Below, piece by piece: positions 26,427-36,068 of a stretch of DNA of 64,000 nucleotides (position 1 is its first letter; the number at the start of each line of letters is the position of its first letter). Below the pieces are notes generated by a model, which ran no database searches, was not told the DNA's origin, and saw only the letters and a list, made by a program, of their open reading frames with translations. Position numbers and translations under genes: made by a program. The stretch spans positions 62,001-126,000 of the forward strand of contig NZ_BDBF01000001.1 in the NCBI RefSeq assembly GCF_001612845.1. Direction: 5' to 3'. This DNA comes from Nocardia elegans NBRC 108235 (GTDB lineage Bacteria; Actinomycetota; Actinomycetes; Mycobacteriales; Mycobacteriaceae).

Positions 26427-27527
26427 TTGGCCCACTGGTCCTCCGGTTATGCGGATTTTCACGAGGAGCTGTACGCACCGCCCCCGAGTCCGCCGCCCCC
26501 ACCACGCCTGCCGTGCTCGGATTGCGGCGCCGAATTCGGTTCGCTCGACGCGCTGCGTGAGCACATCTTCGCGGAGCACCCGGTCGCCAGGCCGGTTCTG
26601 CTGTATCGCGGACGCGTGTGCGGCGACTCGAGAATCCTCGTCCAACGGCACACTGAGCCAGCGGATTGGGTTGTCACACACTGCACGTGGGCAGAGGTGG
26701 GCGGTGGGCGAATCGCTCTGGATGAACTCGGCGACCGCCTCTCCCGAGCGCTGGGGATCGTCGAGGTTGAGGTCGGCAACGATCGAGCGAGCAGGATTCA
26801 CGAGTTCGACTTCGCGATCGCGTCGGAGCACGACCTGCACGGCGTCGACAGCGCGCTGGGCGCGCTGATCGCGGACGGCGACATCACCTCGAGCTCGATC
26901 AGTGCCTTCTACGAGCGGACCATGCAGTTCGACACCGCCCGGAACTACGCCGGCGGCATCTCCGAGTACCTGTACTGGCTGGCGTATCGCAGGACTCCCG
27001 CAGTACATTCCCAGGCCGCCCGTCATCACGAGAAACTGAACCGGGCCGCGCACTTGCTCGTCGACGTCAATCGTCCCGCCGCGCTGGCGATCACGAGTCT
27101 GATCTCCTTCCACTTCAACCATTTCGGCGAAGCGGCAAATCGGGCGCTGAGTTCACGGCTGCGCGCCGTGGCAGCCCGTCTCGACCGAATGCTGGCCGCG
27201 GCGACGGGCCCCGCAGACTTCGAACGCATTACCGGTCGGCTGGTCCACCTCGAGCAACTGCTGATGGATGAGCTCACCGCTTCCCTGGTCGAATTGTGCA
27301 GCCAGCCCCTCGATGTCTCCTCGCGCGAGACCGTCGCGAGCTTCGATTATCGTGGCCTCGAAACCTACGACCGTCTGAAGGCGCTGCTGTTGATCACAGA
27401 ACATCATCTCGCCACACGTGACCCCCGCGCTGCGCGCCTCGTCCGGGAGACCGGTCAGAATGGTGTCCCCGAGCATTGGGTGAATTCTCGCTCGGATCTC
27501 ATCGCCAGCGAAGGATCCTCGTGGTAG
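26427..27527 (+). CDS. C2H2 zinc-finger-like protein, first gene of the defence operon
   Basis: A 366-residue protein starting at TTG, with AGG six bases upstream. After a proline run (about residues 18-26) it carries a C2H2-like finger, CSDCGAEFGSLDALREHIF, closing with AEH (Cys-x2-Cys-x13-His-x4-His, about residues 30-53). The remainder, with no recognised family, is mostly helical and contains a repeated Ala/Leu-rich helical zone at 200-270. Its stop overlaps the start of the coiled-coil gene, so it is co-translated with the chaperone module. It might recognise nucleic acid and recruit the Hsp70-like protein, but this is inference. Confidence 0.6.
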   Translation: MAHWSSGYADFHEELYAPPPSPPPPPRLPCSDCGAEFGSLDALREHIFAEHPVARPVLLYRGRVCGDSRILVQRHTEPADWVVTHCTWAEVGGGRIALDELGDRLSRALGIVEVEVGNDRASRIHEFDFAIASEHDLHGVDSALGALIADGDITSSSISAFYERTMQFDTARNYAGGISEYLYWLAYRRTPAVHSQAARHHEKLNRAAHLLVDVNRPAALAITSLISFHFNHFGEAANRALSSRLRAVAARLDRMLAAATGPADFERITGRLVHLEQLLMDELTASLVELCSQPLDVSSRETVASFDYRGLETYDRLKALLLITEHHLATRDPRAARLVRETGQNGVPEHWVNSRSDLIASEGSSW

Positions 27528-28939
27528 ATGGCAACGCGAAGCACAGCCGCCGAAGAGTGTGGACCGGGCGAGCACGAGTGAAAGCGGTACTCCACGATGG
27601 GGATCGAACCACGGAGGCATTCCTGGCCGGGACAGCTCCAATGACGACGGAGGCAGCACCTACCATGTCCGATGCTCCAGCAAACGTTCCCGCACCGACC
27701 GGCTCCACCCAGCCCGCCGCGGGCACCGCCTCTGCCTCCCTCGACGCGACGCCGGCGACCGCTGAGACCGAACCGGCCACCGCAGCAACGGCAAGCCCCG
27801 CTCCGGGAGCCGGGAACCACACGCCCGCAGCGGAACGGCGCTCAGTCGCGGCCGACACCGGCGCAACAGATGAGCCGATCCGCTTGACCATCGAACAGAT
27901 CGGTTCCTTCGAAGACCTCCTCCGGTACCTCCTGGATCTCGAAGGTGACCTCAAGCCATTCGCGCTCGCGAAACACTCGACGCCACGAAAAGCGCTCGCG
28001 CTACCGGTCGATTTCGACAAGTTCCAGGAACCGATCGCCGCTCTCGCAGCGCGTGACACGAAGCTTGCCACCGCCTTGGCGTTGATGGTGACCGCCGACC
28101 GGTCCGAACTGACCGGCCGGCCGCGGCAGAACGTTGCGCATCTCGCCGCGCGCATCCTGCAGCGACACATGGCATTCACCGATGACGACGGTATGCGGGA
28201 CAGGCTGTTTCGCCTCCTCGACGGAGATTCCGACCCGGAGACCCTCGAGCGGACGCTGGTGCGAATCCAGAATCTCCTCGGCCAGGACTTCGACGGCAAG
28301 AAGTCGATGAAGTCGCCCACACTGCACGCTTTGGCGGACAACGCGGCTCACACCGTCGTCCTCATCGCGGCATCGGCCGCAACCTGGGACGTTGCGCATT
28401 GCGTCGATGCCCTGGCAGACAACATCTGGGGCGCCGGCAATTCCGGCGCCGAATCCACACGGGATCGGGAGAAGCTCGCCTCTCTTCCGAAAGGCGCGCG
28501 CGCGGCCGCGGCGCTCATCGTCGATTCCGCTCGGCTCCGACTGCGGGCGGCCGAGGCCGAACGTGATCGTGCCGCAACACATCTGGATATTGCGCAAGCC
28601 CAGCTCGTGCGATTGTCGGAGGAGCTGGATGCTGCGCGCGTGCGCGAGACCGAACTGGAGGCCCAGTACGAGCGTCTGCGCTCGACGCTCGAGCAGGAAG
28701 CTCATGCCCGACTGAGCGAACGAATGGGTGCGGCCTCGGATTTCGAGACAATGCGCATCGACACCGTCCGGGTCATCGGGCAACAGATCGAATCGCTCGA
28801 AGACGCCCTCGACGCCTTGCATCATGGCCAAACTCAGATCACCGAAGAATTCGTCCGGCGGTCGATCAAGAAACTCCAGCAACGATTGTCGGCACTTCGG
28901 CCTCGCACCAAACAAGACCCGGGGGGAGAACAGGAATGA
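27521..28939 (+). CDS. coiled-coil protein coupled to the Hsp70-like gene
   Basis: A 472-residue protein. From the GTG at 27521 (GAAGGA six bases upstream) there is a basic start, then a Pro/Ala/Thr-rich linker to about residue 125, a helical domain (IEQIGSFEDLLRYLLDLEGD onward) and a long coiled coil at roughly 335-415 rich in Glu, Arg, Leu and Ala. The C-terminus ends with basic residues. An ATG at 27641 is an alternative start. It overlaps the Hsp70-like gene by four bases (ATGA), so a complex with that protein is likely, perhaps as a nucleotide-exchange or co-chaperone factor. No known family recognised. Confidence 0.6.
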   Translation: MVDGNAKHSRRRVWTGRARVKAVLHDGDRTTEAFLAGTAPMTTEAAPTMSDAPANVPAPTGSTQPAAGTASASLDATPATAETEPATAATASPAPGAGNHTPAAERRSVAADTGATDEPIRLTIEQIGSFEDLLRYLLDLEGDLKPFALAKHSTPRKALALPVDFDKFQEPIAALAARDTKLATALALMVTADRSELTGRPRQNVAHLAARILQRHMAFTDDDGMRDRLFRLLDGDSDPETLERTLVRIQNLLGQDFDGKKSMKSPTLHALADNAAHTVVLIAASAATWDVAHCVDALADNIWGAGNSGAESTRDREKLASLPKGARAAAALIVDSARLRLRAAEAERDRAATHLDIAQAQLVRLSEELDAARVRETELEAQYERLRSTLEQEAHARLSERMGAASDFETMRIDTVRVIGQQIESLEDALDALHHGQTQITEEFVRRSIKKLQQRLSALRPRTKQDPGGEQE

Positions 28940-30702
28940 AAGAGAAGACCGTCGTCGGCTTCGACTTCGGAACGACGAACAGCCTCGTCTCGGTCGTCGT
29001 AGACGACCGTGTGCACGACCTGCTCGACGACGATGGACTGCCGGTGCCCTCGGTCGTCAAATACGAGGGTGTCCGGAAGGTAGTGGGGAAAGACGCCAAG
29101 GACGCGCTCGATGCCAGCGGCCTGGGCGTGCACGGGAGTTTCGTGAAGTCTCCGAAGACCTATCTCGGGGATGAAACCATCACCGTCGAGGGCGTCGAAC
29201 TCAGTCCTGTCGATATCACCTTCGACGTTATCGACCATGTGCGGCAGCGCGCCCTACTCTCGGCGCGGAACGACGGCTTGCTGGCCGACATCACGGCGGC
29301 AGTGGCCACCATTCCCGTCGACATGAACGGTCTGCGCCGGCGCGCGTTGCGAGAGGCCTACGGCAGAGCCGGCATCGGCATCGTGCAGTTCGTCCACGAG
29401 CCGTTCGCCGCGCTCTACGGGCACTTCCGGCCCCGCATCGGCACCGACTTCGTACACCGTTTCGACCGCAAGAACATTCTGGTCGTGGACTGGGGCGGGG
29501 GCACTCTCGACCTCACGCTGTGCCGAATGGAGGACGGCCGCGTCGTCCAGTTGCAGAACGCCGGGACCGCCGAGCTCGGCGGTGACGTATTCGACGACGC
29601 GCTGCGCAACTGGGTGCTCACCCACGGGACCGAAGGCACGGTGGACATCAACCCGGACCGCCGCCGTCAGCTGCGCCACAAGTGCGAAGCGCTGAAGATC
29701 CATCTGTCGGAGGAGGATCCGGCGACCCTCTACATCCGCAACTTCTATCCGGAGACCGGCACGGCACTGTCCAAGCAGATGACGCGGGGTGAGCTCGAAA
29801 GCATTGCGAAGCCGCTGATCGACCGTGCCATGGATCATATCGTCGCGCTGCTCGACGCCGCCCACGTGAGTGATTCACAGGTGGCGTTGTGCCTGGTGAC
29901 CGGCGGTATGTCCCGGATGCCGGCCATCGCGGCGCGGCTGCGCGAGTTTTTCGGCCCGCATCGGGTGGAGATTTCGCAGAACAGCGCGACACTCGTCGCG
30001 CAGGGCGCGGCGTGGATTGCCTATGACCGACAGCAGCTCGAGCTGGCCAAGGACCTCGAGGTCCGTCTGGCCCGCGGGGGTTATCAGCGGATCCTCCGGG
30101 CAGGCACGAAGGTTCCCGTCGAAGGCGAAGCGCTCGCGAGTGAACTACTGGGGTTGTACTGCGCGGACCCGCGCGACGGCCACGCGAAATTCCAGATCTG
30201 CGCACCGACTCGGCCGGGATCCCACGTTCAGCGGTCGGACCCGCGGGACGACATCGATGGCTTCAGTCTCGACGTGGACACCAAGGCGCGCCCCTTGATC
30301 GAACGTCTGCAGCTCCGCACGGCACTCGACCCGGACGGCATCGTCGAGGTCAGCGCACAGTCCGATCTCTTCAAGTTCCGCGTGACGAAAGCCCTGCACG
30401 ACCTGCAATTCGGAATCTCGCTCGGATCGGCGACGGCCACCACGAACCGGACGGACGACCCCGGTCCGCCGGTGACGCAAGAGCCGCCCGAGGCCGGAAG
30501 CCTCGTCATCCGGTCGAATCTTGCCGACACACGCGACGACTCCTACGTCCCGGGCGAGCTGCTGTACACCTACAAACCAACCTACTTCAGCCGCGCCCTG
30601 AACCCGCCCCAGATTCAGGTCGACGAACGGCTCTACTACCAACCGTGCGCCATCTGCCACCGACGGTCGAATGACCCCGAGTGTCGTTGCGGTTCACGGT
30701 GA
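28936..30702 (+). CDS. Hsp70-like ATPase with C-terminal cysteine cluster
   Basis: A 588-residue protein with a complete Hsp70/actin-type ATPase core: VGFDFGTTNSLVSVV (phosphate 1, residues 7-21), DWGGGTLDLTL (phosphate 2, near 185) and VTGGMSRMPAI (adenosine, near 321). The C-terminal third does not look like the DnaK substrate-binding domain. It ends in a short Cys/His cluster, CAICHRRSNDPECRCGSR, which may bind zinc. It is not the housekeeping DnaK, since DnaJ and GrpE are absent and its partners here are a coiled-coil protein and helicases. A 205-base gap separates it from the large helicase. Confidence 0.8.
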   Translation: MKEKTVVGFDFGTTNSLVSVVVDDRVHDLLDDDGLPVPSVVKYEGVRKVVGKDAKDALDASGLGVHGSFVKSPKTYLGDETITVEGVELSPVDITFDVIDHVRQRALLSARNDGLLADITAAVATIPVDMNGLRRRALREAYGRAGIGIVQFVHEPFAALYGHFRPRIGTDFVHRFDRKNILVVDWGGGTLDLTLCRMEDGRVVQLQNAGTAELGGDVFDDALRNWVLTHGTEGTVDINPDRRRQLRHKCEALKIHLSEEDPATLYIRNFYPETGTALSKQMTRGELESIAKPLIDRAMDHIVALLDAAHVSDSQVALCLVTGGMSRMPAIAARLREFFGPHRVEISQNSATLVAQGAAWIAYDRQQLELAKDLEVRLARGGYQRILRAGTKVPVEGEALASELLGLYCADPRDGHAKFQICAPTRPGSHVQRSDPRDDIDGFSLDVDTKARPLIERLQLRTALDPDGIVEVSAQSDLFKFRVTKALHDLQFGISLGSATATTNRTDDPGPPVTQEPPEAGSLVIRSNLADTRDDSYVPGELLYTYKPTYFSRALNPPQIQVDERLYYQPCAICHRRSNDPECRCGSR

Positions 30703-30907
30703 TGTGACCCCGGCGGGTCGGTTGAGCACCAAGTCCGACCGAGTCCCGTCGCCCCCTCACTCCCATCCTTACGGTCGGCACAGAAACTGAAACGGAGTGT
30801 CGGTCCAGGTCGATACACTTCGGCTACCGGGGGTAAGGACAGCGGCGGGCTACCGGCCATCCGTTCGCCGGCACAACCATGAGACCGCAGAGAACATAGA
30901 TTGAGGG
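30703..30907. other. intergenic gap inside the defence operon with hairpins
   Basis: This is the only sizeable gap in the operon. Just after the Hsp70 stop, GACCC (30706-30710) and GGGTC (30715-30719) can pair around CGGC, and GGTCGG at 30716-30721 can instead pair with CCGACC further on. No T-run follows, so it is not a standard terminator; it could hold an attenuator or an internal promoter for the helicase genes. Confidence 0.3.
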
Positions 30908-33900
30908 ATGATGGATGTTTTCGAGGTGCATCAGCACCTGATCGAAGACTACAAATCGTTCACCACGTCCTCCGTCGACCCCCGGGATCCGACGATCGCC
31001 CAGTACGTCGCCGACCGTATCGAAAAGGGCGAGCAGTGGCCGGAACCATGGGTGTCGCTCAACCCGATGTTCGCCACCGGCGGCTCGATCACCGACCTGG
31101 TCGCCGAGGATTTGCTGGACCCGGAGTGCAAACGGATTTTCAGACTCAAGTCCGAATCCGGCCCCGTCTCCGATCATCCGATCACCCTTCACCGGCACCA
31201 GCGGGATGCGATCGAGATTGCGCGCTCCTCGTCGAGCTATGTCCTCACGACCGGTACCGGCTCGGGTAAGTCGCTGGCGTACATCATCCCGATCGTGGAC
31301 CGGGTTCTGCGGCAGCAGCGGCAGCCGGGCGTCAAGGCGATCATCGTGTACCCGATGAACGCCCTCGCGAACAGCCAGTTGGGTGAGCTCACCAAGTTTC
31401 TGCGATGGGGCTATCCGGAGGGCGGCGAACCGGTCACCTTCGCCCGATACACGGGCCAGGAGAAGGAAGAGGAGCGGGAGCGGATTCTCCGGGACCCGCC
31501 CGACATCTTGCTGACCAACTACGTCATGCTCGAGTTGGTGCTCACGCGCCCCGAGGAGCGGCGACGTCTGGTCGATGCCGCGCGGGGGCTGCAGTTCCTC
31601 GTCCTCGACGAGCTACACACCTACCGTGGCCGGCAGGGGGCAGACGTTGCGATGCTGGTGCGCCGCGTGCGCAATGCCTGCGAGTCGCCGAATCTTCAGT
31701 GTGTCGGCACATCGGCAACCATGGCCAGCTCGGGCACCACAGCCGACCAGAAGAAGGTAGTGGCCGAGGTGGCGAGCAACATCTTCGGCACCGAAGTGAC
31801 TGCTGATCGCGTCATCGGCGAGACCCTCGATCGCGCCACGACTGGAGATCCCGAAGACCAGGCTGGACTGGCTGCGAATGTGCGCGCAGGCGGTGTACAT
31901 GGCGACTATGCCGATATTGCCGGTTCACCTCTGGCGTCGTGGATCGAACAGACCTTCGGCCTGACTACAGAGCACGGAACTCGCCTGGTGGTGCGCCAAC
32001 AGCCGGCGCGAGTACGGCAAGCGGCCGCGCATCTGGCCGAGCTCGCCGGAGCGACCGTCGACGACTGCGACCGAGCGATCCGGCGGACACTCTTGAACGG
32101 CTCCAGCGCGCGGCACCCCGTCACGCTGCGGCCGCTGTTCGCCTTCCGGTTGCACCAGTTCCTGTCCAAGGGCGACACGGTCTATGCCTCCCTCGAAGCC
32201 GAAGAACAGCGACACCTCACCTCCCAGTATCAGATTGCCGTCCCCGAACATCCGGACCATGTGCTGCTGCCGTTGGCTTTCTGCCGCGAATGCGGTCAGG
32301 AGTACTACGTCGTAACCCGCACCGAGCAGGGAGGTCGAATCCGATACCGGTCCCGCCGGGACCGAGACGAGAGCGGTGGCGCCCGCACCGACGGCTACCT
32401 GTACCTCTCGTCGAAGCATCCGTGGCCCGCGGATCCACTGCAGGAGGGCAGGCTACCCGACAGCTGGGTCGAAGACGGCGACGTTCTGGACCGCCTCCGC
32501 AACCATTTGCCACGACGTGTCCGGGTGGATGTCTCCGGCAGCGAGGTGAACGCGGACGGGACCGAGGCAGCATTCGTACCTACGCCGTTCCGTTTCTGCC
32601 TGCGCTGCCGGGTGGCCTATGAACAATCACGTGGCCGCGACTTCGCCAAACTGGCGACGCTGGATGTCGAGGGCCGTAGCTCGGCGGTGTCGGTGCTGAG
32701 CTCCTCGATCGTCAGCACGCTGAAAAAGCTTCCACCGGAACAGCTCTCGAAGACCGCGCGCAAGCTGCTGACCTTCGTGGACAATCGCCAAGACGCGAGC
32801 CTGCAGGCAGGGCACTTCAACGACTTCGTACAGGTCACCCAGTTGCGCGGTGCTCTGTACCGCGCTCTGGCGGAGGGTCCTGCTCGCCACGACGATGTCG
32901 CCCAGCGAGTGGTGCGAGCGCTGGACATCGATTTCGCGGACTATGCCAAGAACCCCGATGCTGTCTACGGTCCCCGCCTCGCCGCGCAGCGGGCGTTCAC
33001 CGCATTCGTCGACTATCGCATCTACAGCGACCTGCAGCGCGGCTGGCGCGTCACCATGCCGAATCTCGAGCAGACCGGCTTGCTGCGCATCGAGTACGAG
33101 TCGTTGTCCGAGATTGCCGCTGACCAAACAGTCTGGGATAGGGCATGTCCTCCGCTGCGCGATGCGCATTCCGCACAGCGAGAAGAGCTGTGCCGGATCG
33201 TGCTCGATGAGTTCCGCAGGGAGCTCGCGGTGGACGTCGATTGCCTGACCGAGGATGGCTTCGACCGCATCCGCAGGCAGTCCGACCAACACCTCACCGG
33301 CCTATGGTCGATCCCGAGGCATGAGCAAGCACCGCAACCTGCCACGGTCTCCACCGGTCCGGGAAGCGCGGGCAGGCCGCGTTCCGACGTCCGTCTTACC
33401 GGGCGTTCGCTGCTCGGCCGTCACATCCGAGATCACAGTGGCTTGCGCACGGTCGACGGTGACAAGCTGATCACTGCCGACAGTCAGCAAGTGATCGAGA
33501 ATTTGCTGTCGATGCTGGAGTTCACCGGTCTGCTGACGACAGTGTCTGTACCGCATCTCAGCGGGCCCGCCTATCGACTGAAGGCATCGTCGATCATCTG
33601 GCGCGTCGGCAGCGGTGAACAGGCCGCTGTCGACCTGCTCCGGAAAAAGGTCGACCCGGATCTCGGATCCCAGGTGAACGCCTTCTTCCGAGACCTTTAC
33701 CGCGACAACGCATCCGGTATGTCCGGACTGTACGCGCGTGAGCACACCGCCCAGGTCGACTCCAATCGTCGCGAGGAACGCGAGGAGGACTTTCGAGAGG
33801 GCCGCCTCCCCGTGATGTACTGCTCGCCCACCATGGAACTGGGCGTGGACATCGCCGACCTCAACGCGGTAGCGCTCCGCAACGTACCGCCTACACCGGC

Positions 33901-36064
33901 GAACTACGCTCAGCGCAGTGGCCGCGCCGGGCGGTCCGGTCAGCCGGCGCTCGTCGTAACCTACTGCGCCACCGGCAATTCGCACGACCAGTACTATTTC
34001 CGCCGCTCGGCAGATATGGTCGCCGGCTCCGTAGCCGCGCCGCGGCTGGATCTCACCAACGAGGCACTGCTGAAATCCCATCTGCACGCGGTGTGGCTGG
34101 CCGAGACCCGCGCAGACCTGCGGACACGGATGTCGCAACTGCTGCAGCTCGATTCCGATGGAATGCCGCTGCAACCCGACCTGCAGCAGGCACTCGCCTC
34201 CACCGACGCCCTCGAACGCGCGAAAGCCCGTGCGGCCGAGGTCATATCACCGTTGATCGGCGAGCTACGGCTGACCTCGTGGTGGTATGAGCAGTGGGTG
34301 AACGACGTCATCAGCGGAGCGCCGGAGGCTTTCGACCGCGCGTGTGTCCGATGGCGCGAGCTGTACCAGTCCGCGCTCGATGATCAGGAAGAGCAGAACC
34401 GCATCGTTCGCGATGTCTCGGCGACACACCGCGAGCGTAAGGCGGCCGAGTCTCGCCGCCTGGACGCCGAGCGGCAGATGGTGCTGCTGCGCAACGAGGA
34501 CTCCGATCGCTCCCATTCGGACTTCTACACTTATCGATATTTCGCTTCCGAGGGCTTCTTACCCGGCTACAGCTTCCCGAGACTTCCGCTGGCCGCCTAT
34601 ATCCCGGCTGTCAAAGCGGGCGGAACGCAGGCCGATGGCCAGTACCTGCAGCGCCCACGGTTCCTGGCGATCCGAGAGTTCGGGCCGGGCGCGATCATCT
34701 ACCACGAAGGCGCGCGGTATCAGGTCAAGCGCATTCAAGTTCCGACCACCTCCCAGGGTGGGGGCATCCTGGACACGCAGGACACCAGGCGCTGCGATGA
34801 ATGCGGCTATCACCACGTCGCCAAACCCGGCCTGGACCGATGTGAATACTGCGACGCGATACTGGCACCACCGCAACACGACATGATGCGTATGCAGACG
34901 GTGTTCACCCGTCGCCGTGAACGCATCTCCAGCGATGAGGAGGAACGACGGCGCGCGGGTTTCGAGCTGCACACCTCGTACCGCTTCCATGACCACGGCT
35001 CCCGGCCAGGCCGCCTGCGCGCGAACGTCGTCACGCCGGCGGCAAAGACCACGGCATTGCTCGACTACGGCGATACCGCGACCGTCCGGGTGACGAATTT
35101 GGGCTTGCGACGCCGCCAGAATCCGGACGACCGTGGCTACTGGCTCGACACTGTGAAGGGCAACTGGTTGTCGGAGCGTGATGCCGAAGATGCGATGGCG
35201 CCGGGCGACGGCTTGGACGCGGTTTCGTCCTCCACCCGGCCGCAGAAAGTCGTTCCGTATGTAGAAGACACCCGGAACATTCTGGTGTTCCGGTTGACCG
35301 AGTCCGTTCCCGACGAACAGCAAGCCAGGGTGCTCGCGACGTCCTTGCGATACGCCTTGGAACGCGGCATCGAGGCAGAGTTCCAGCTCGAGGACAACGA
35401 ACTGTCCAGCGAGGCGCTGCCGGACAGCAGCGGACAGGCGCGGATGCTGTTCACCGAGTCGGCCGAGGGCGGTGCCGGTGTGCTGCGCCGCCTGCACGCC
35501 GAACCCGATGCGCTGGCTCGGGCCGCCCGCCGGGCGCTGGAGATCGCGCACTTCGCCCCGGACGGCACCGATCTGGGCGGGGCGCCGGGAGCGCGTGAAC
35601 GGTGCGAGAAGGCCTGCTATGACTGCCTGCTGTCCTATGGCAACCAGAGTGAGCACGAACTGATCGATCGGCATGCGGTGCGAGACCTCTTGCTCGAATT
35701 GTGCGCTGCCGCAGCGCAACCCGAAAACGACGGGGGTGACCGCTCGGCGCAGATCGAAGCACTACGTGCCCTGCTCCGGTCCCCGGCCGAGCACAAGTTG
35801 CTGGATCTGCTCGTGGAACACGATCTCGCGTTGCCGAGTATGGTCCATCAACCGATCGCCGGCGCCGACATCACACCGGATCTCGGGTTCATCGGCTCCG
35901 GCGCCGGGCTGGCGGTTTTCGTAGACGAGTCCGCCGACGCCGATCCGGAACTCGAGGATCGTCTCATCGACGTCGGCTGGTCGATGGTACGGCTGAGTAC
36001 GGGCGATGATTGGCTTGCCAGGCTGCGCGAGCACGCCTATGTCCTGGGTGAGGGAAGGAAGTAG
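30908..36064 (+). CDS. giant YprA-type DEAD/DEAH helicase with DUF1998 domain
   Basis: A 1718-residue SF2 helicase. The ATP-binding motif is TGTGSGKSLAYIIP (about 112-125), motif II is DELH (near 231), and motif III is GTSATM. The second RecA domain has SPTMELGVDIADLNAVALRN (near 972) and motif VI AQRSGRAGRSG (near 1002). Cys pairs occur near 458 (CRECG), 564 (CLRC) and 1296 (CDECG...CEYC). The end carries the DUF1998 signature CEKACYDCLLSYGNQSEHE (near 1566). DUF1998 is a hallmark of YprA/MrfA helicases and of the DISARM protein DrmB, so this may correspond to DrmA and DrmB joined in one chain. It probably tracks along foreign DNA. The start could be the ATG at 30908 or 30911. Confidence 0.88.
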   Translation: MMDVFEVHQHLIEDYKSFTTSSVDPRDPTIAQYVADRIEKGEQWPEPWVSLNPMFATGGSITDLVAEDLLDPECKRIFRLKSESGPVSDHPITLHRHQRDAIEIARSSSSYVLTTGTGSGKSLAYIIPIVDRVLRQQRQPGVKAIIVYPMNALANSQLGELTKFLRWGYPEGGEPVTFARYTGQEKEEERERILRDPPDILLTNYVMLELVLTRPEERRRLVDAARGLQFLVLDELHTYRGRQGADVAMLVRRVRNACESPNLQCVGTSATMASSGTTADQKKVVAEVASNIFGTEVTADRVIGETLDRATTGDPEDQAGLAANVRAGGVHGDYADIAGSPLASWIEQTFGLTTEHGTRLVVRQQPARVRQAAAHLAELAGATVDDCDRAIRRTLLNGSSARHPVTLRPLFAFRLHQFLSKGDTVYASLEAEEQRHLTSQYQIAVPEHPDHVLLPLAFCRECGQEYYVVTRTEQGGRIRYRSRRDRDESGGARTDGYLYLSSKHPWPADPLQEGRLPDSWVEDGDVLDRLRNHLPRRVRVDVSGSEVNADGTEAAFVPTPFRFCLRCRVAYEQSRGRDFAKLATLDVEGRSSAVSVLSSSIVSTLKKLPPEQLSKTARKLLTFVDNRQDASLQAGHFNDFVQVTQLRGALYRALAEGPARHDDVAQRVVRALDIDFADYAKNPDAVYGPRLAAQRAFTAFVDYRIYSDLQRGWRVTMPNLEQTGLLRIEYESLSEIAADQTVWDRACPPLRDAHSAQREELCRIVLDEFRRELAVDVDCLTEDGFDRIRRQSDQHLTGLWSIPRHEQAPQPATVSTGPGSAGRPRSDVRLTGRSLLGRHIRDHSGLRTVDGDKLITADSQQVIENLLSMLEFTGLLTTVSVPHLSGPAYRLKASSIIWRVGSGEQAAVDLLRKKVDPDLGSQVNAFFRDLYRDNASGMSGLYAREHTAQVDSNRREEREEDFREGRLPVMYCSPTMELGVDIADLNAVALRNVPPTPANYAQRSGRAGRSGQPALVVTYCATGNSHDQYYFRRSADMVAGSVAAPRLDLTNEALLKSHLHAVWLAETRADLRTRMSQLLQLDSDGMPLQPDLQQALASTDALERAKARAAEVISPLIGELRLTSWWYEQWVNDVISGAPEAFDRACVRWRELYQSALDDQEEQNRIVRDVSATHRERKAAESRRLDAERQMVLLRNEDSDRSHSDFYTYRYFASEGFLPGYSFPRLPLAAYIPAVKAGGTQADGQYLQRPRFLAIREFGPGAIIYHEGARYQVKRIQVPTTSQGGGILDTQDTRRCDECGYHHVAKPGLDRCEYCDAILAPPQHDMMRMQTVFTRRRERISSDEEERRRAGFELHTSYRFHDHGSRPGRLRANVVTPAAKTTALLDYGDTATVRVTNLGLRRRQNPDDRGYWLDTVKGNWLSERDAEDAMAPGDGLDAVSSSTRPQKVVPYVEDTRNILVFRLTESVPDEQQARVLATSLRYALERGIEAEFQLEDNELSSEALPDSSGQARMLFTESAEGGAGVLRRLHAEPDALARAARRALEIAHFAPDGTDLGGAPGARERCEKACYDCLLSYGNQSEHELIDRHAVRDLLLELCAAAAQPENDGGDRSAQIEALRALLRSPAEHKLLDLLVEHDLALPSMVHQPIAGADITPDLGFIGSGAGLAVFVDESADADPELEDRLIDVGWSMVRLSTGDDWLARLREHAYVLGEGRK

Positions 36065-36068
36065 TCGA

